NCBI GenBank assembly: GCA_903914535.1
Contig: CAIWPG010000302.1
Coordinates: 1 to 33,866, forward strand
Source of the DNA: an uncultured Oxalobacteraceae bacterium
GTDB taxonomy: Bacteria; Pseudomonadota; Gammaproteobacteria; Burkholderiales; Burkholderiaceae_D
Direction of reading: 5' to 3'
DNA length: 33,866 nucleotides
The notes beneath the pieces were generated by a model that was not told where the DNA came from, did not search any database, and was given only the letters and a program-made list of their open reading frames with translations. How positions within the stretch are numbered: position 1 is the stretch's first letter; each line of letters begins with the position of its first letter. The position numbers and the translations under genes were made by a program. Shown here piece after piece: positions 25,418-33,866 of this stretch.

Positions 25418-26767
25418 CTAATCACGCACCTCCAGGACACGATTCAGGCTCAATGCTGCAAGCGTGCATACGGCACCGGAAAGCAAATACAGGCTGACGT
25501 AAGCTAAGCCGAAATGCGCAGAAAGACCTAAAGCAAGCAACGGCGCAAAGCCCGCTCCGGCCAGCCAGGACAGATCCGCAGTAAGCGCTGCACCGGTATA
25601 ACGGTATTTGAGCGGGAAGTTCGCAGTAACGGCGCCTGCTGCCTGACCATAAGATAAACCCAGTAAAACAAAACCCAGCAATATAAAGATATTTTGTTTA
25701 ATATCCCCGCCCCCCATCAGAGAAGGGATAAAGCCACTAAAAATCACAATCAGAATAGCAAAGAGACTCAGGGTAGTATGCCGCCCCAGGCGATCAGAAA
25801 TAATACCGGAAGCAACGATACCCAGGATCATTAGCACAGCACCGATAATCTGAATAATCAAAAAATCCCCGATCGGACGTGTCGAATACAGGCTGATCCA
25901 TGAGAGCGGAAATACCGTCACCAGATGGAACAATGCATAACTGGCCAGAGCAGCTAAGGCACCAAGCACTAAATTTCTCCCCTGAAATTTTGTAATTTCG
26001 ACGACGCTGGTCGGCTCCAGCTCCCGCTGCTCCAGCATACGGGAAAAAGCATCCGAAGACACCAGTTGCAAACGCGCAAACAGTGCGACGACATTAATAG
26101 AAAATGCAACATAGAAGGGATAACGCCAGCCCCAATCCAGAAAATCTTCCGTACTTAACGCCAGGATCAGGTAAGCGAACAATCCACCGGCAAGTATAAA
26201 GCCTACAGGAGCTCCCAACTGCCCAAGCATCGCATACCAGCCGCGCCGGTGTGCCGGTGCACTCAGCGCCAATAAGGAGGGCAGTCCATCCCATGAACCG
26301 CCGATCGCAATACCCTGACCGATCCGTAACACGGACAACAATACGATGGCAGCAAAACCTGAGTGTGAAAAAGCCGGAAGAAAAGCAATGCCGGCCGTAG
26401 AGATGCCCAGAAAAAACAAAGCAAGGGTCAGTTTAGCACCGCGACCAAAGCGACGCTGAATGTCCATAAAAATGACTGTACCGACAGGCCGGGCCAGAAA
26501 GGCGAAAGAAAAAATCAGGAATGAGAGCAGGGTAGCTTCCAGACGCGGCTCAAACGGAAAAAAAACAGATGGAAATACCAGAACTGACGCAATGGCATAC
26601 ACAAAAAAATCAAAATATTCCGAGGCACGGCCTATAACCACGCCAATAGCAATATCACCCGGTGAAATCGCTGCGTGATCTGAACTGCTATGATGTGTGT
26701 CATTCATAAGCGACTGTGACAAAAAGACGGCAGGGTTATCGCCGTCACGGCCCAAAGTTCCGGACAT
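25418..26767 (-). CDS. MFS transporter, metabolite:H+ symporter (MHS) family
   Basis: A 449-residue 12-helix transporter of the inner membrane. After a 35-residue hydrophilic N-terminus comes IGVVIGRASEYFDFFVYAIAS (helix 1, with the MHS-like acidic/aromatic pattern). Then come LARPVGTVIFMDIQRRFGRG between helices 2 and 3, GQGIAIGGSWDGLPSLLAL in helix 4-5, and a second MFS motif SDRLGRHTT in the middle. The segments resemble shikimate/alpha-ketoglutarate/proline permeases of the MHS group; the substrate is not predictable. The ATG at 26767 is fixed by an AGGAGA ribosome site. It is divergent from cyoA over 162 bp and converges on the DUF4399 gene. Confidence 0.85.
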   Translation of the reverse strand: MSGTLGRDGDNPAVFLSQSLMNDTHHSSSDHAAISPGDIAIGVVIGRASEYFDFFVYAIASVLVFPSVFFPFEPRLEATLLSFLIFSFAFLARPVGTVIFMDIQRRFGRGAKLTLALFFLGISTAGIAFLPAFSHSGFAAIVLLSVLRIGQGIAIGGSWDGLPSLLALSAPAHRRGWYAMLGQLGAPVGFILAGGLFAYLILALSTEDFLDWGWRYPFYVAFSINVVALFARLQLVSSDAFSRMLEQRELEPTSVVEITKFQGRNLVLGALAALASYALFHLVTVFPLSWISLYSTRPIGDFLIIQIIGAVLMILGIVASGIISDRLGRHTTLSLFAILIVIFSGFIPSLMGGGDIKQNIFILLGFVLLGLSYGQAAGAVTANFPLKYRYTGAALTADLSWLAGAGFAPLLALGLSAHFGLAYVSLYLLSGAVCTLAALSLNRVLEVRD

Positions 26768-26929
26768 AATCGTCTCTCCTCCAGTTATATAAAACAGATC
26801 AGCAACGGCTATATTGCCCTTCCAGATTCAGCATACATACAACCGACATACAAACAACCCGGGTAGGACAAAACGTCCAATCGCAAATAAACATCGCTTG
26901 TTGTACATTAACACTATTTTTAAGTTCAA
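26768..26929. promoter_or_regulatory. Divergent promoter region, MFS transporter / cyo operon
   Basis: 162 bp that must hold the promoters of both the MFS gene (left) and the cyo operon (right). Small dyads are visible: GGAC/GTCC (26866-26878) and TGTT/AACA near 26899-26913. No FNR-type TTGAT-N4-ATCAA box is present, and I could not assign hexamers. Confidence 0.4.
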
Positions 26930-27991
26930 ATGGAATTTTCCGGCATGATTTTCTCAATTGCTCGCCGCGGATTGTTTCTTTTATCCGCTATCCTATTGGC
27001 CGGATGCAACACAGTAGTGTTGAATCCGTCAGGTGACATTGCCGCACAGCAAGGGCACCTCCTGATCGTCTCTACACTCTTAATGCTGCTAATTATTGTT
27101 CCGGTGATCGCACTGACATTATTTTTTGCATGGAAATATAGAAAAAGCAATACTGCGGCGCGCTATGAACCAGAATGGGATCATTCAACAAAACTTGAGC
27201 TGATTATTTGGGGAGCACCGCTGCTCATTATCATCGCGCTGGGCCTCCTGACCTGGATAGGTACGCACACGCTGGATCCATACCGGAAATTATCCCGTCT
27301 GGACGCCAAACGCCCTATTCCTGCCAACGTTAAACCCATCACGGTGGAAGTAGTCGCACTGGATTGGAAATGGTTATTTATTTACCCCGATCTGGGCATT
27401 GCTACCGTCAATGAACTTGCTGCTCCTGTCGATGTGCCTGTTGAATTCAAAATTACAGCCTCGACAGTCATGAATTCATTTTACATTCCGGCGCTGGCCG
27501 GTCAGATTTATGCTATGCCGGGCATGCAGACTCAGCTCAACGCCGTCATTAATAAACCCGGTGAATTCGATGGTTTTTCTGCAAACTACAGCGGTGCCGG
27601 ATTTTCAGATATGAAATTCAAGTTTCACGGTATGAGCCAGGCCGACTTTGATCTGTGGGTAAAAACGATCAGAACCGGCAATGCACTCAACCGTACCAAC
27701 TACGCAGAACTGGAAAAACCAAGTAAACGCGATCCTGTACGTCATTATGGTTCGGTAGACGCTGATTTGTACCATGCTATTTTAAATCGCTGCGTTAACC
27801 GTGACGCAATGTGCATAGACAAAATGATGTCGATTGATGCAAAAGGCAATATGGGAATGGAAAAAGAATCCATGAACCAGCGTAAAGGTGCTGCACCACT
27901 CACCCTGGCATTACGTTCTGCCAGCACTGACAATGCCATTTGTACCGTTCCCTCTTCTTCTTCGGAAAGTAATAATGCTAGACCAAATTAA
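26930..27991 (+). CDS. cyoA: Cytochrome bo3 quinol oxidase subunit II
   Basis: A 353-residue subunit II of a heme-copper quinol oxidase. The N-terminal lipoprotein signal ends LLAGC (Cys25), followed by two membrane helices (about 38-62 and 86-107) and a periplasmic cupredoxin domain ([21 protein letters not shown] onward, seen as [10 protein letters not shown]). The two Cys and His ligands of CuA are absent in the region [21 protein letters not shown], as expected for a quinol rather than cytochrome c oxidase. It is longer than E. coli CyoA (315). The C-terminal tail has a CVNRDAMC pair and Met-rich [18 protein letters not shown]. The ATG at 26930 is assumed; ATG 26945 is possible. The stop overlaps cyoB. 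Confidence 0.93.
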   Translation: MEFSGMIFSIARRGLFLLSAILLAGCNTVVLNPSGDIAAQQGHLLIVSTLLMLLIIVPVIALTLFFAWKYRKSNTAARYEPEWDHSTKLELIIWGAPLLIIIALGLLTWIGTHTLDPYRKLSRLDAKRPIPANVKPITVEVVALDWKWLFIYPDLGIATVNELAAPVDVPVEFKITASTVMNSFYIPALAGQIYAMPGMQTQLNAVINKPGEFDGFSANYSGAGFSDMKFKFHGMSQADFDLWVKTIRTGNALNRTNYAELEKPSKRDPVRHYGSVDADLYHAILNRCVNRDAMCIDKMMSIDAKGNMGMEKESMNQRKGAAPLTLALRSASTDNAICTVPSSSSESNNARPN

Positions 27992-29978
27992 TCTGACCAA
28001 GCTGATCTTCGGTCGGCTCACCTGGGATGCCATTCCCTTTCATGAACCCATTTTGCTGATGACCTTTGCCATGGTGGCACTCGGCGGAGCGACCGTCGTT
28101 GCTGCAATGACGTATTTCCGCCTGTGGCTCCCTTTGTGGCGTGACTGGGTAACCAGTATCGATCACAAACGTATTGGTATTATGTACATCGTACTTGGCC
28201 TGATTATGCTGGTACGCGGCTTTGCCGATGCGCTGATGATGCGCGCCCAGCAAGCCTTATCTTTTGGTGATTCCACCGGTTTCCTGCCACCGCATCACTA
28301 CGATCAGATTTTTACCGCGCATGGCGTGATCATGATCTTTTTTGTAGCTATGCCTCTGGTAAACGGATTAATGAACTACGTAGTGCCGCTGCAAATCGGT
28401 GCCCGTGACGTTGCCTTCCCGTTTCTGAACAACTTCAGTTTCTGGATGACGGCATTTGGCAGCATGCTGGTCATGGCATCTTTATTCGTTGGTGAATTTG
28501 CCCGTACCGGCTGGCTGGCTTATCCGCCCTTATCCGGCATTCTTGCCAGCCCGGATGTGGGAGTGGATTACTATATCTGGTCATTACAAATTGCCGGGGT
28601 CGGCACTTTGCTGTCCGGTGTCAACCTGATCGCCACCATTGTTAAAATGCGTGCTCCAGGCATGACTATGATGAAAATGCCGGTATTTGTCTGGACATCA
28701 CTTTGCACCAACGTCCTGATCGTCGTTGCTTTTCCGGTACTGACTGCGGTATTAGGCATGTTATCGCTGGATCGTATGGCCGGCACCAACTTCTTCACCA
28801 ATGATCTGGGCGGCAGCGCCATGATGTATGTGAATCTGATCTGGATCTGGGGTCATCCTGAAGTATATATTTTGGTTTTACCTGCGTTCGGCGTATTTTC
28901 TGAAGTAGTTCCTACTTTCTGCAGCAAACGTATTTTCGGCTATACCTCCATGGTCTACGCCTCTGTCGTTATTACCATTTTATCTTACCTCGTCTGGCTG
29001 CATCACTTCTTTACCATGGGTTCCGGTGCCAGCGTTAACTCGTTCTTCGGTATTACCACTATGATTATTTCGATCCCGACCGGCGCGAAAATTTTCAACT
29101 GGTTATTCACCATGTACCGTGGCCGGATTCGCTTTGAACTGCCTATGATGTGGACAATTGCGTTCATGATCACCTTTGTTATCGGGGGCATGACAGGCGT
29201 GATGCTGGCTGTACCGCCAGCCGATTTTGTCGTACACAACAGCTTATTCCTGATTGCCCATTTCCATAACGTGATTATCGGTGGTGTCGTATTTGGTATG
29301 TTTGCCGGTATTAACTACTGGTTCCCGAAAGCATTCGGCTACAAACTGGATCCATTCTGGGGCAAGTGCTCTTTCTGGTTCTGGGTTATCGGATTCTACG
29401 CTGCATTCATGCCATTATATGTACTTGGTTTGATGGGCGTGACACGTCGCCTGAGCCACTTTGACGATCCGTCACTGCAAATCTGGTTTATCGTCGCAGC
29501 TCTGGGTGCGGTATTAATTCTGTTCGGCATTATCTCCTTCGTAATTCAATTGATCGTCAGCTACATGCGCCGTGAATCCTTACGTGATGTGACTGGTGAC
29601 CCATGGGGTGGCCGCAGCCTGGAATGGTCAACATCGTCACCGCCGCCAGTCTATAATTTTGCCTTCACGCCAAAAGTCTACGATCTGGATGCATGGACCG
29701 ATATGAAGAAAAATAACTATATGCGTCCGCTTAAAGATTTTGTGGCAATTCATATGCCTAAAAATACAGCAGCCGGTTTCACCATCGCAGGACTCAGCAC
29801 TATTATGGGTTTTGCACTGATCTGGCAAATGTGGCTGGTCGCAGGTGCAAGCTTCGCAATCATGATCGCTGCCGTTATTATTCATACCTTTAACTACAAC
29901 CGCGATTACTATATCTCGGCGGATGAAGTCATCCGTACCGAAGGTGAACGCACAAATTTGTTGAGTAGCCATGTCTGA
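27975..29978 (+). CDS. cyoB: Cytochrome bo3 quinol oxidase subunit I
   Basis: A 667-residue catalytic subunit that reduces O2 to water with electrons from ubiquinol and pumps protons. All cofactor ligands are present, each ten residues later than in E. coli CyoB. His116 and His431 (TAHGVIM, AHFHNV) bind low-spin heme, His429 the high-spin heme, and His294, His343 and His344 bind CuB. Tyr298 in [14 protein letters not shown] is the cross-linked tyrosine. There are about 15 membrane helices. The open frame reaches back to 27888, but the ATG at 27975 has a GGAAAG ribosome site and the family start [15 protein letters not shown]. It overlaps cyoA by 17 bp and cyoC by 8 bp. Confidence 0.97.
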   Translation: MLDQINLTKLIFGRLTWDAIPFHEPILLMTFAMVALGGATVVAAMTYFRLWLPLWRDWVTSIDHKRIGIMYIVLGLIMLVRGFADALMMRAQQALSFGDSTGFLPPHHYDQIFTAHGVIMIFFVAMPLVNGLMNYVVPLQIGARDVAFPFLNNFSFWMTAFGSMLVMASLFVGEFARTGWLAYPPLSGILASPDVGVDYYIWSLQIAGVGTLLSGVNLIATIVKMRAPGMTMMKMPVFVWTSLCTNVLIVVAFPVLTAVLGMLSLDRMAGTNFFTNDLGGSAMMYVNLIWIWGHPEVYILVLPAFGVFSEVVPTFCSKRIFGYTSMVYASVVITILSYLVWLHHFFTMGSGASVNSFFGITTMIISIPTGAKIFNWLFTMYRGRIRFELPMMWTIAFMITFVIGGMTGVMLAVPPADFVVHNSLFLIAHFHNVIIGGVVFGMFAGINYWFPKAFGYKLDPFWGKCSFWFWVIGFYAAFMPLYVLGLMGVTRRLSHFDDPSLQIWFIVAALGAVLILFGIISFVIQLIVSYMRRESLRDVTGDPWGGRSLEWSTSSPPPVYNFAFTPKVYDLDAWTDMKKNNYMRPLKDFVAIHMPKNTAAGFTIAGLSTIMGFALIWQMWLVAGASFAIMIAAVIIHTFNYNRDYYISADEVIRTEGERTNLLSSHV

Positions 29979-30603
29979 GATAACTTCTTCTGCCAGCGCT
30001 ATAAGCGCCACATCTTCCTCACGTTACTACGTGCTGGAACATCATCCTGAGAATGGTACTTTGCTTGGGTTCTGGTTATATCTGATGAGCGATTGCCTGA
30101 TTTTCGCCTGTCTGTTTGCTGCCTATGCGGTATTAGGCCGTAACTATGCAGGCGGACCGTCCGGTGCTGAACTGTTCGACCTGCCGCTGGTCGCACTAAA
30201 TACATCGTTGTTGTTGCTGTCTTCAATCACCTATGGCTTTGCCATGCTGGAAATGCAGCGTAAAAACCTGCGCAGTACCATGATCTGGCTGGCGGTTACC
30301 GGTGTATTGGGTGCCTGCTTTATCGGCTTTGAATTGTTTGAGTTCGTCCACCTGATTCATGAAGGTGCCGGTCCGCAGCGCAGTGGTTTCCTGACCTCAT
30401 TCTTTTCACTGGTCGGTACCCACGGTTTGCACGTTACCTTCGGTATCATCTGGCTCATCACCTTGTTGTTTCAATTAGGAAAACACGGTCTGAGTACCGA
30501 AAACTGCCGTCGTCTGATGTGTTTATCCATGTTCTGGCATTTCCTTGACGTAGTCTGGATCGGCGTCTTTACCTTTGTTTATTTGATGGGAGTCTTGCCA
30601 TGA
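29971..30603 (+). CDS. cyoC: Cytochrome bo3 quinol oxidase subunit III
   Basis: A 210-residue five-helix subunit III of the quinol oxidase, matching the usual size (E. coli 204). Signature segments are [19 protein letters not shown] in helix 1 (seen as [13 protein letters not shown]), [17 protein letters not shown] and [21 protein letters not shown] at the C-terminus, quoted as [14 protein letters not shown]. The start at 29971 overlaps the cyoB stop; the end overlaps cyoD by ATGA. It stabilises the oxidase and its proton uptake path. Confidence 0.95.
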   Translation: MSEITSSASAISATSSSRYYVLEHHPENGTLLGFWLYLMSDCLIFACLFAAYAVLGRNYAGGPSGAELFDLPLVALNTSLLLLSSITYGFAMLEMQRKNLRSTMIWLAVTGVLGACFIGFELFEFVHLIHEGAGPQRSGFLTSFFSLVGTHGLHVTFGIIWLITLLFQLGKHGLSTENCRRLMCLSMFWHFLDVVWIGVFTFVYLMGVLP

Positions 30604-31112
30604 GCGGGCATCACGAACACGCTGCGCACCACGACCACGGTGACAGCCACCACACTGACATGCATGCCAGCCACGGCAGCCTGAAAAGCTATACGACCGG
30701 TTTCATTTTAGCGCTTATTCTGACCGCCATTCCATTCTGGCTGGTGCTGGGAAAAGTATTTGATAAATCCAGCACGACAGGGATGGTATTACTGGCATTC
30801 GGCGCGGTGCAAATCGTGGTTCACATGGTGTATTTCCTGCACATGAATACCAAATCCGAAGGCGGCTGGTCCATATTGGCGCTGATGTTTACGGTAACAC
30901 TGCTGGTCATCGTCATGAGCGGTTCACTTTGGGTTATGTATCACCTGAATCACAATATGATGCCGGGCATGATGTCAGAAGCAAGCTCGGAATCCGTGCC
31001 GGAATCGATCAGCAATATGGCTGCTCAGACACCGGAAATCAGTGCAAGGCCTGATGCAGCATCGGCTGTATCAGCACCGGCAGCTGCCGGTACTATGCGT
31101 TCCATGCAATGA
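30600..31112 (+). CDS. cyoD: Cytochrome bo3 quinol oxidase subunit IV, with extended tails
   Basis: A subunit IV homologue of 170 residues, against about 110 in E. coli. The three-helix core spans roughly residues 28-118 (TTGFILALILTAIPFWLVLG, AFGAVQIVVHMVYFLHMNT, LLVIVMSGSLWVMYHLNHN). It is preceded by a His-rich N-terminus with ten His in 27 residues ([19 protein letters not shown]). It is followed by a Met/Ala/Ser-rich, probably disordered tail (NMMPGMMSEAS onward). The His-rich head could bind metal or help copper/heme insertion, but that is inference. The overlap by ATGA with both cyoC and surf1 indicates coupling. Confidence 0.92.
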   Translation: MSGHHEHAAHHDHGDSHHTDMHASHGSLKSYTTGFILALILTAIPFWLVLGKVFDKSSTTGMVLLAFGAVQIVVHMVYFLHMNTKSEGGWSILALMFTVTLLVIVMSGSLWVMYHLNHNMMPGMMSEASSESVPESISNMAAQTPEISARPDAASAVSAPAAAGTMRSMQ

Positions 31113-32053
31113 CCCCAAAGTCACGCGAGCGGGAAACAACAGACGTAGCAGCCACACAAACTGCTACCGCAGTTATACAGGATGTTGCGCCTCGTCCCCG
31201 CTCCGTGACTATGTTGCTCCTGCTGGGGGTGTGTGCAGCGTTGCTGTTTTTTAGCTTCACTGCACTGGGCACCTGGCAGCTTAAACGACTGTTCTGGAAA
31301 CGCGACCTGATCGCACGGGTTGAACAACGGGTACATGCCCCGGCGGTTGCCGCTCCCGGCCAGGATCGCTGGCAATATATTTCTGCTGAAACAGATGAAT
31401 ACCGTCACGTGTTGGTGAGCGGCACTTTTCTGCATCAGTTTAGTGTGCGTGTTCAGGCAACAACGGAACTTGGCAGCGGCTTCTGGTTACTTACGCCATT
31501 ACGTCAAACCAAGGGCACAATTGTCCTGATTAATCGCGGCTTTATTTCCTCAAAAACATCTGAGCATACGCAACCGTATGCCGGTAAAAATCGCACTGAA
31601 GACAATTTCATCAGCAACGTTACCGGATTACTACGCATCAGCGAACCCGGCGGTGCTTTTTTACGCCGCAATGATCCGGCCACGCAGCGCTGGCACTCGC
31701 GCGATGTACAGGCCATTGCAACAGCACAGCACCTGGCGCTGGTTGCACCTTATTTCATTGATGCCGATGCCGGTATTAATAGCAATTCAGGTACTGATTC
31801 AGCTAAAAATCCGGCATTACTGCACACCGCTACAAATCAGCCGATTGGCGGATTAACAGTGATCGCCTTTAATAATAATCACTTGGTTTATACTCTCACC
31901 TGGTACACGCTGGCGCTCATGGTCGCCGGTGCCGCATACCTGGTTGGTCGCACCGAACTGCGCCTGCTACGCAACAGTACCAATTCAGGTACCCGAGCCG
32001 GTGCCGGAACCTGTGCGATAAAGCGAGAGAATGAAAATGAAGAAACTGAGTAA
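31109..32053 (+). CDS. SURF1-family oxidase assembly protein
   Basis: A 314-residue SURF1 homologue: an N-terminal hydrophilic stretch, membrane helix 1 (about 33-55, TMLLLLGVCAALLFFSF), a periplasmic domain, and C-terminal helix 2 (about 263-281, in NNHLVYTLTWYTLALMVAGA). Typical motifs are FTALGTWQLKRLFWKRDLI, the GFWLLTPLR..VLINRGFI pair and HLVYTLTWY. SURF1 helps insert heme (and CuB) into heme-copper oxidases. In this operon the client is presumably the bo3 oxidase. It has a long variable C-terminal tail. It overlaps cyoD by ATGA and regB by 23 bp. No heme O synthase (cyoE) gene sits between cyoD and surf1; heme O must be made from elsewhere. Confidence 0.88.
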   Translation: MTPKSRERETTDVAATQTATAVIQDVAPRPRSVTMLLLLGVCAALLFFSFTALGTWQLKRLFWKRDLIARVEQRVHAPAVAAPGQDRWQYISAETDEYRHVLVSGTFLHQFSVRVQATTELGSGFWLLTPLRQTKGTIVLINRGFISSKTSEHTQPYAGKNRTEDNFISNVTGLLRISEPGGAFLRRNDPATQRWHSRDVQAIATAQHLALVAPYFIDADAGINSNSGTDSAKNPALLHTATNQPIGGLTVIAFNNNHLVYTLTWYTLALMVAGAAYLVGRTELRLLRNSTNSGTRAGAGTCAIKRENENEETE

Positions 32054-33470
32054 AATTTTTGCCACCGCCGAACAGCGTTGGGCCGTTGCGACCAGTTTTG
32101 GAAATACTGTCGGACGTCAAAATGCACTGCAACTCATTCAACTGCGCTGGATAGCCGTATTTGGTCAGATCACCACCATTACCATAGTTCACCTCGGTTT
32201 TGACATTCCTCTTCCTACACCGCACATGCTACAGGTACTGGCTTGTCTTATCGCCTTCAACATTGCCAGTGAATTACGCTGGCATGAATCCCGGGTAGTT
32301 GCTAACCGTGAATTATTTTTTGCCTTATTGTTTGATGTCGGCATACTGACAGCTCAATTATATTTAAGTGGGGGAACCAGCAATCCATTTGCTTTTTTAT
32401 ATTTACTTCATGTAATTCTCAGCGCAGTATTGCTCGAAGCTTGGTCGACCTGGTCGATTATCGGCATTACCCTGCTGTGTCTGGCAGGCTTATCGCTGTT
32501 TTCTGAGCCCTTATCATTGCCGCTTAATCCCGGCAGCAGCTTACCCAATTTATACGTGGCGGGCATGCTTATCTGCTTTGCACTGAATGCAGCCCTGCTG
32601 GTTATTTTCATCACCCGTATCAGCCGCAATCTTCGTGCCGGTGAAGCACAGCTTGCCGATCTGCGCCAGCATGCGGCAGAAGAAGATCACATCGTGCGCA
32701 TGGGTTTGCTGGCATCGGGAGCCGCACATGAACTCGGAACGCCATTAGCCACATTATCTGTCATATTGGGCGATTGGAAGCGCATGCCCGAGTTTACAAA
32801 AAACAGTGAATTAATGGAGGAAATTACTGAAATGCAGACTCAGCTACAACGTTGCAAAAGCATTGTCAGCAGCGTCCTGCTTTCTGCCGGTGAAGTACGG
32901 GGTGAATCGTCCGTCAAAACCACACTCAATATTTTTTTAAATGATCTTGCCGAAGAATGGCGATCCACCCGATCTATTGTTTCATTTATATATAGCAATC
33001 GCATTAGCCACGATATTCCTGTCGTATTTGATTCCGCTCTCAAACAAATGATTTGCAATGTACTGGATAACGCGCTGGAAGCATCTCCCCAATGGGTCAA
33101 ACTTGATGCCATATGTGAGGCTGATTCACTGACACTGCTCGTCACAGATCAGGGTCCGGGGTTCCCGCAGTTCATGCTGGAACGTATAGGAACCCCTTAC
33201 CAATCCAGCAAAGGGCGGCCAGGCAGTGGTTTAGGATTATTTTTCGTGACTAATGTTGCACGTAAGCTGGGCGGTACAGTCACGGTATGCAACCGGGCAG
33301 ATGAAGAAGCCATGTACGCAGAAAATACAGACACATGCAATCACGCTGATGCCAGCATAAACGATAGCCACAAACTCCATATGCACGGTGCACTGGTCCG
33401 TCTTACTCTGCCATTAGCAGCCATACGACTGGAAAAAAAATCACAAGAAAGCCTGGCCTATGCCGACTGA
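32031..33470 (+). CDS. regB: Redox-sensing histidine kinase RegB/PrrB/ActS type
   Basis: A 479-residue membrane sensor kinase with about six N-terminal helices (about 35-205), then dimerisation/phosphoacceptor and ATPase domains. The quinone-binding motif of RegB is intact (GGTSNPF, residues 114-120). The phosphorylated His is His233 in the H-box ASGAAHELGTPLATL. The redox-active cysteine of RegB is conserved as Cys275 in QLQRCKSIV. ATP-site boxes include NVLDNALEASP (N), DQGPGFP (G1) and GSGLGLFFV (G2). It autophosphorylates when the quinone pool is reduced and passes phosphate to RegA. The C-terminus has an insertion (MYAENTDTCNHADASIND). ATG 32031 was chosen; ATG 32037 is possible. It overlaps surf1 and regA. 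Confidence 0.92.
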   Translation: MKMKKLSKIFATAEQRWAVATSFGNTVGRQNALQLIQLRWIAVFGQITTITIVHLGFDIPLPTPHMLQVLACLIAFNIASELRWHESRVVANRELFFALLFDVGILTAQLYLSGGTSNPFAFLYLLHVILSAVLLEAWSTWSIIGITLLCLAGLSLFSEPLSLPLNPGSSLPNLYVAGMLICFALNAALLVIFITRISRNLRAGEAQLADLRQHAAEEDHIVRMGLLASGAAHELGTPLATLSVILGDWKRMPEFTKNSELMEEITEMQTQLQRCKSIVSSVLLSAGEVRGESSVKTTLNIFLNDLAEEWRSTRSIVSFIYSNRISHDIPVVFDSALKQMICNVLDNALEASPQWVKLDAICEADSLTLLVTDQGPGFPQFMLERIGTPYQSSKGRPGSGLGLFFVTNVARKLGGTVTVCNRADEEAMYAENTDTCNHADASINDSHKLHMHGALVRLTLPLAAIRLEKKSQESLAYAD

Positions 33471-33866
33471 CCGCCTGCTGCTTATTATTGAAGATGATGC
33501 CGCATTTGCACGCACGCTGGGACGCTCTTTTGAAAGACGCGGCTATACAGTACTGCTTGCCGCCAATATGGAACAAGCCTCAGAACTGCTGCTGCAACAT
33601 TCACCCGGCTATGCTGTAGTTGATCTTCAGCTCAATGGTCACGCCTCCGGACTGGCATGTGTACAAATGCTGCACAAACATGATCCTGCCATGCTCATTG
33701 TCGTGCTGACCGGCTTTGCCAGCATCACTACGGCAGTAGAAGCAATCAAACTGGGTGCCTGCCACTATCTGGCAAAACCGTCCAATACGGATGATATCGA
33801 AGCAGCCTTCGGCCACGTTGCAGGTAATGCTGAAGTTGAACTGACACGTCGCGCCACTTCAATCAA
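33460..33866 (+). CDS. regA: Response regulator RegA/PrrA/ActR type (partial)
   Basis: Only the first 135 codons are in the window. They encode the receiver domain starting MPTDRLLLIIEDDAAF, with acidic pocket Glu11, Asp12 and Asp13, phospho-acceptor Asp55 (VVDLQLNG), Thr84 (VVLTGFASITTAVEAIKLGA) and Lys106 (LAKPSNTDDI). These segments are those of the RegA family, whose Fis-like HTH at the C-terminus lies beyond the window edge. The start overlaps the regB stop by 11 bp. RegA would control respiratory and other redox genes, plausibly including this cyo operon; that target is inferred. Confidence 0.9.
   Translation, partial: MPTDRLLLIIEDDAAFARTLGRSFERRGYTVLLAANMEQASELLLQHSPGYAVVDLQLNGHASGLACVQMLHKHDPAMLIVVLTGFASITTAVEAIKLGACHYLAKPSNTDDIEAAFGHVAGNAEVELTRRATSI

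Noticed and set aside
26768-26929. FNR/ANR-type box in the cyo promoter
   Set aside because: No TTGAT-N4-ATCAA match or close variant; the dyads visible are too short.
1-33866. CRISPR arrays, tRNA or rRNA genes, prophage or toxin-antitoxin modules
   Set aside because: No regularly spaced direct repeats besides the IS end, no cloverleaf or rRNA sequence recognised, and no phage or toxin-antitoxin gene among the supported frames.

Overview
The window looks like a chromosomal segment of a Gram-negative betaproteobacterium. Burkholderiales, perhaps Oxalobacteraceae-like, with moderate GC, is my best guess. The reasons are a monomeric NADP isocitrate dehydrogenase, a gentisate-pathway cluster in nag/mhb style, a CusCBA efflux system, late cobalamin genes, and a cyoABCD-surf1-regBA block. 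The taxonomy is inferred from gene content only.

Layout: (1) 1-704 is mobile-element debris: two truncated IS21-type istA fragments facing each other, the right one with its IS end carrying four tandem ~25-bp repeats. (2) 729-2498 is a divergent TetR regulator/NAD-dependent epimerase pair. A 12-bp-arm palindrome overlaps a near-consensus promoter between them. (3) 2890-5124 (minus) is monomeric isocitrate dehydrogenase, preceded by a 500-bp gap holding a perfect 15-bp-arm inverted repeat. (4) 5625-12043 is a 3-hydroxybenzoate/gentisate catabolic island: a LysR regulator (minus) divergent from gentisate dioxygenase, fumarylpyruvate hydrolase, 3-hydroxybenzoate 6-hydroxylase and maleylpyruvate isomerase. 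A terminator-like hairpin and a hairpin-rich leader follow, then an aromatic-acid:H+ symporter. Together they import 3-hydroxybenzoate and convert it through gentisate, maleylpyruvate and fumarylpyruvate to pyruvate and fumarate. (5) 12532-14520 is the Kup potassium transporter.

(6) 14642-20864 is a copper/silver efflux operon: a small secreted Cys/Met/His protein, then cusC-, cusB- and cusA-like genes with ATGA overlaps. The Met residues of the E. coli Cus system are conserved, at identical numbering in CusA (573, 623, 672). (7) 20861-24541 (minus) is a cobalamin late-synthesis operon: cobU/cobP, cbiB/cobD, a CobC/CobD-type aminotransferase-like decarboxylase, bluB and a tiny lipoprotein. 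Its last stop codon overlaps the stop of cusA. (8) 24777-25169 is a secreted DUF4399 protein. It converges on an MHS-type MFS transporter (25418-26767, minus).

(9) 26930-33866 is a tightly overlapping unit: cyoA, cyoB, cyoC, cyoD (bo3-type quinol oxidase), a SURF1 assembly factor, and a RegB/RegA redox two-component system, with regA cut by the window end. RegB keeps the quinone-site motif GGTSNPF and the redox cysteine. The operon therefore pairs a quinol-consuming oxidase with a sensor that reads the quinone pool. No tRNA, rRNA, CRISPR array or prophage was seen. I found no clearly unprecedented system. The most interesting points are the oxidase/SURF1/RegBA coupling, the small copper-associated protein, and several strong unexplained inverted repeats.
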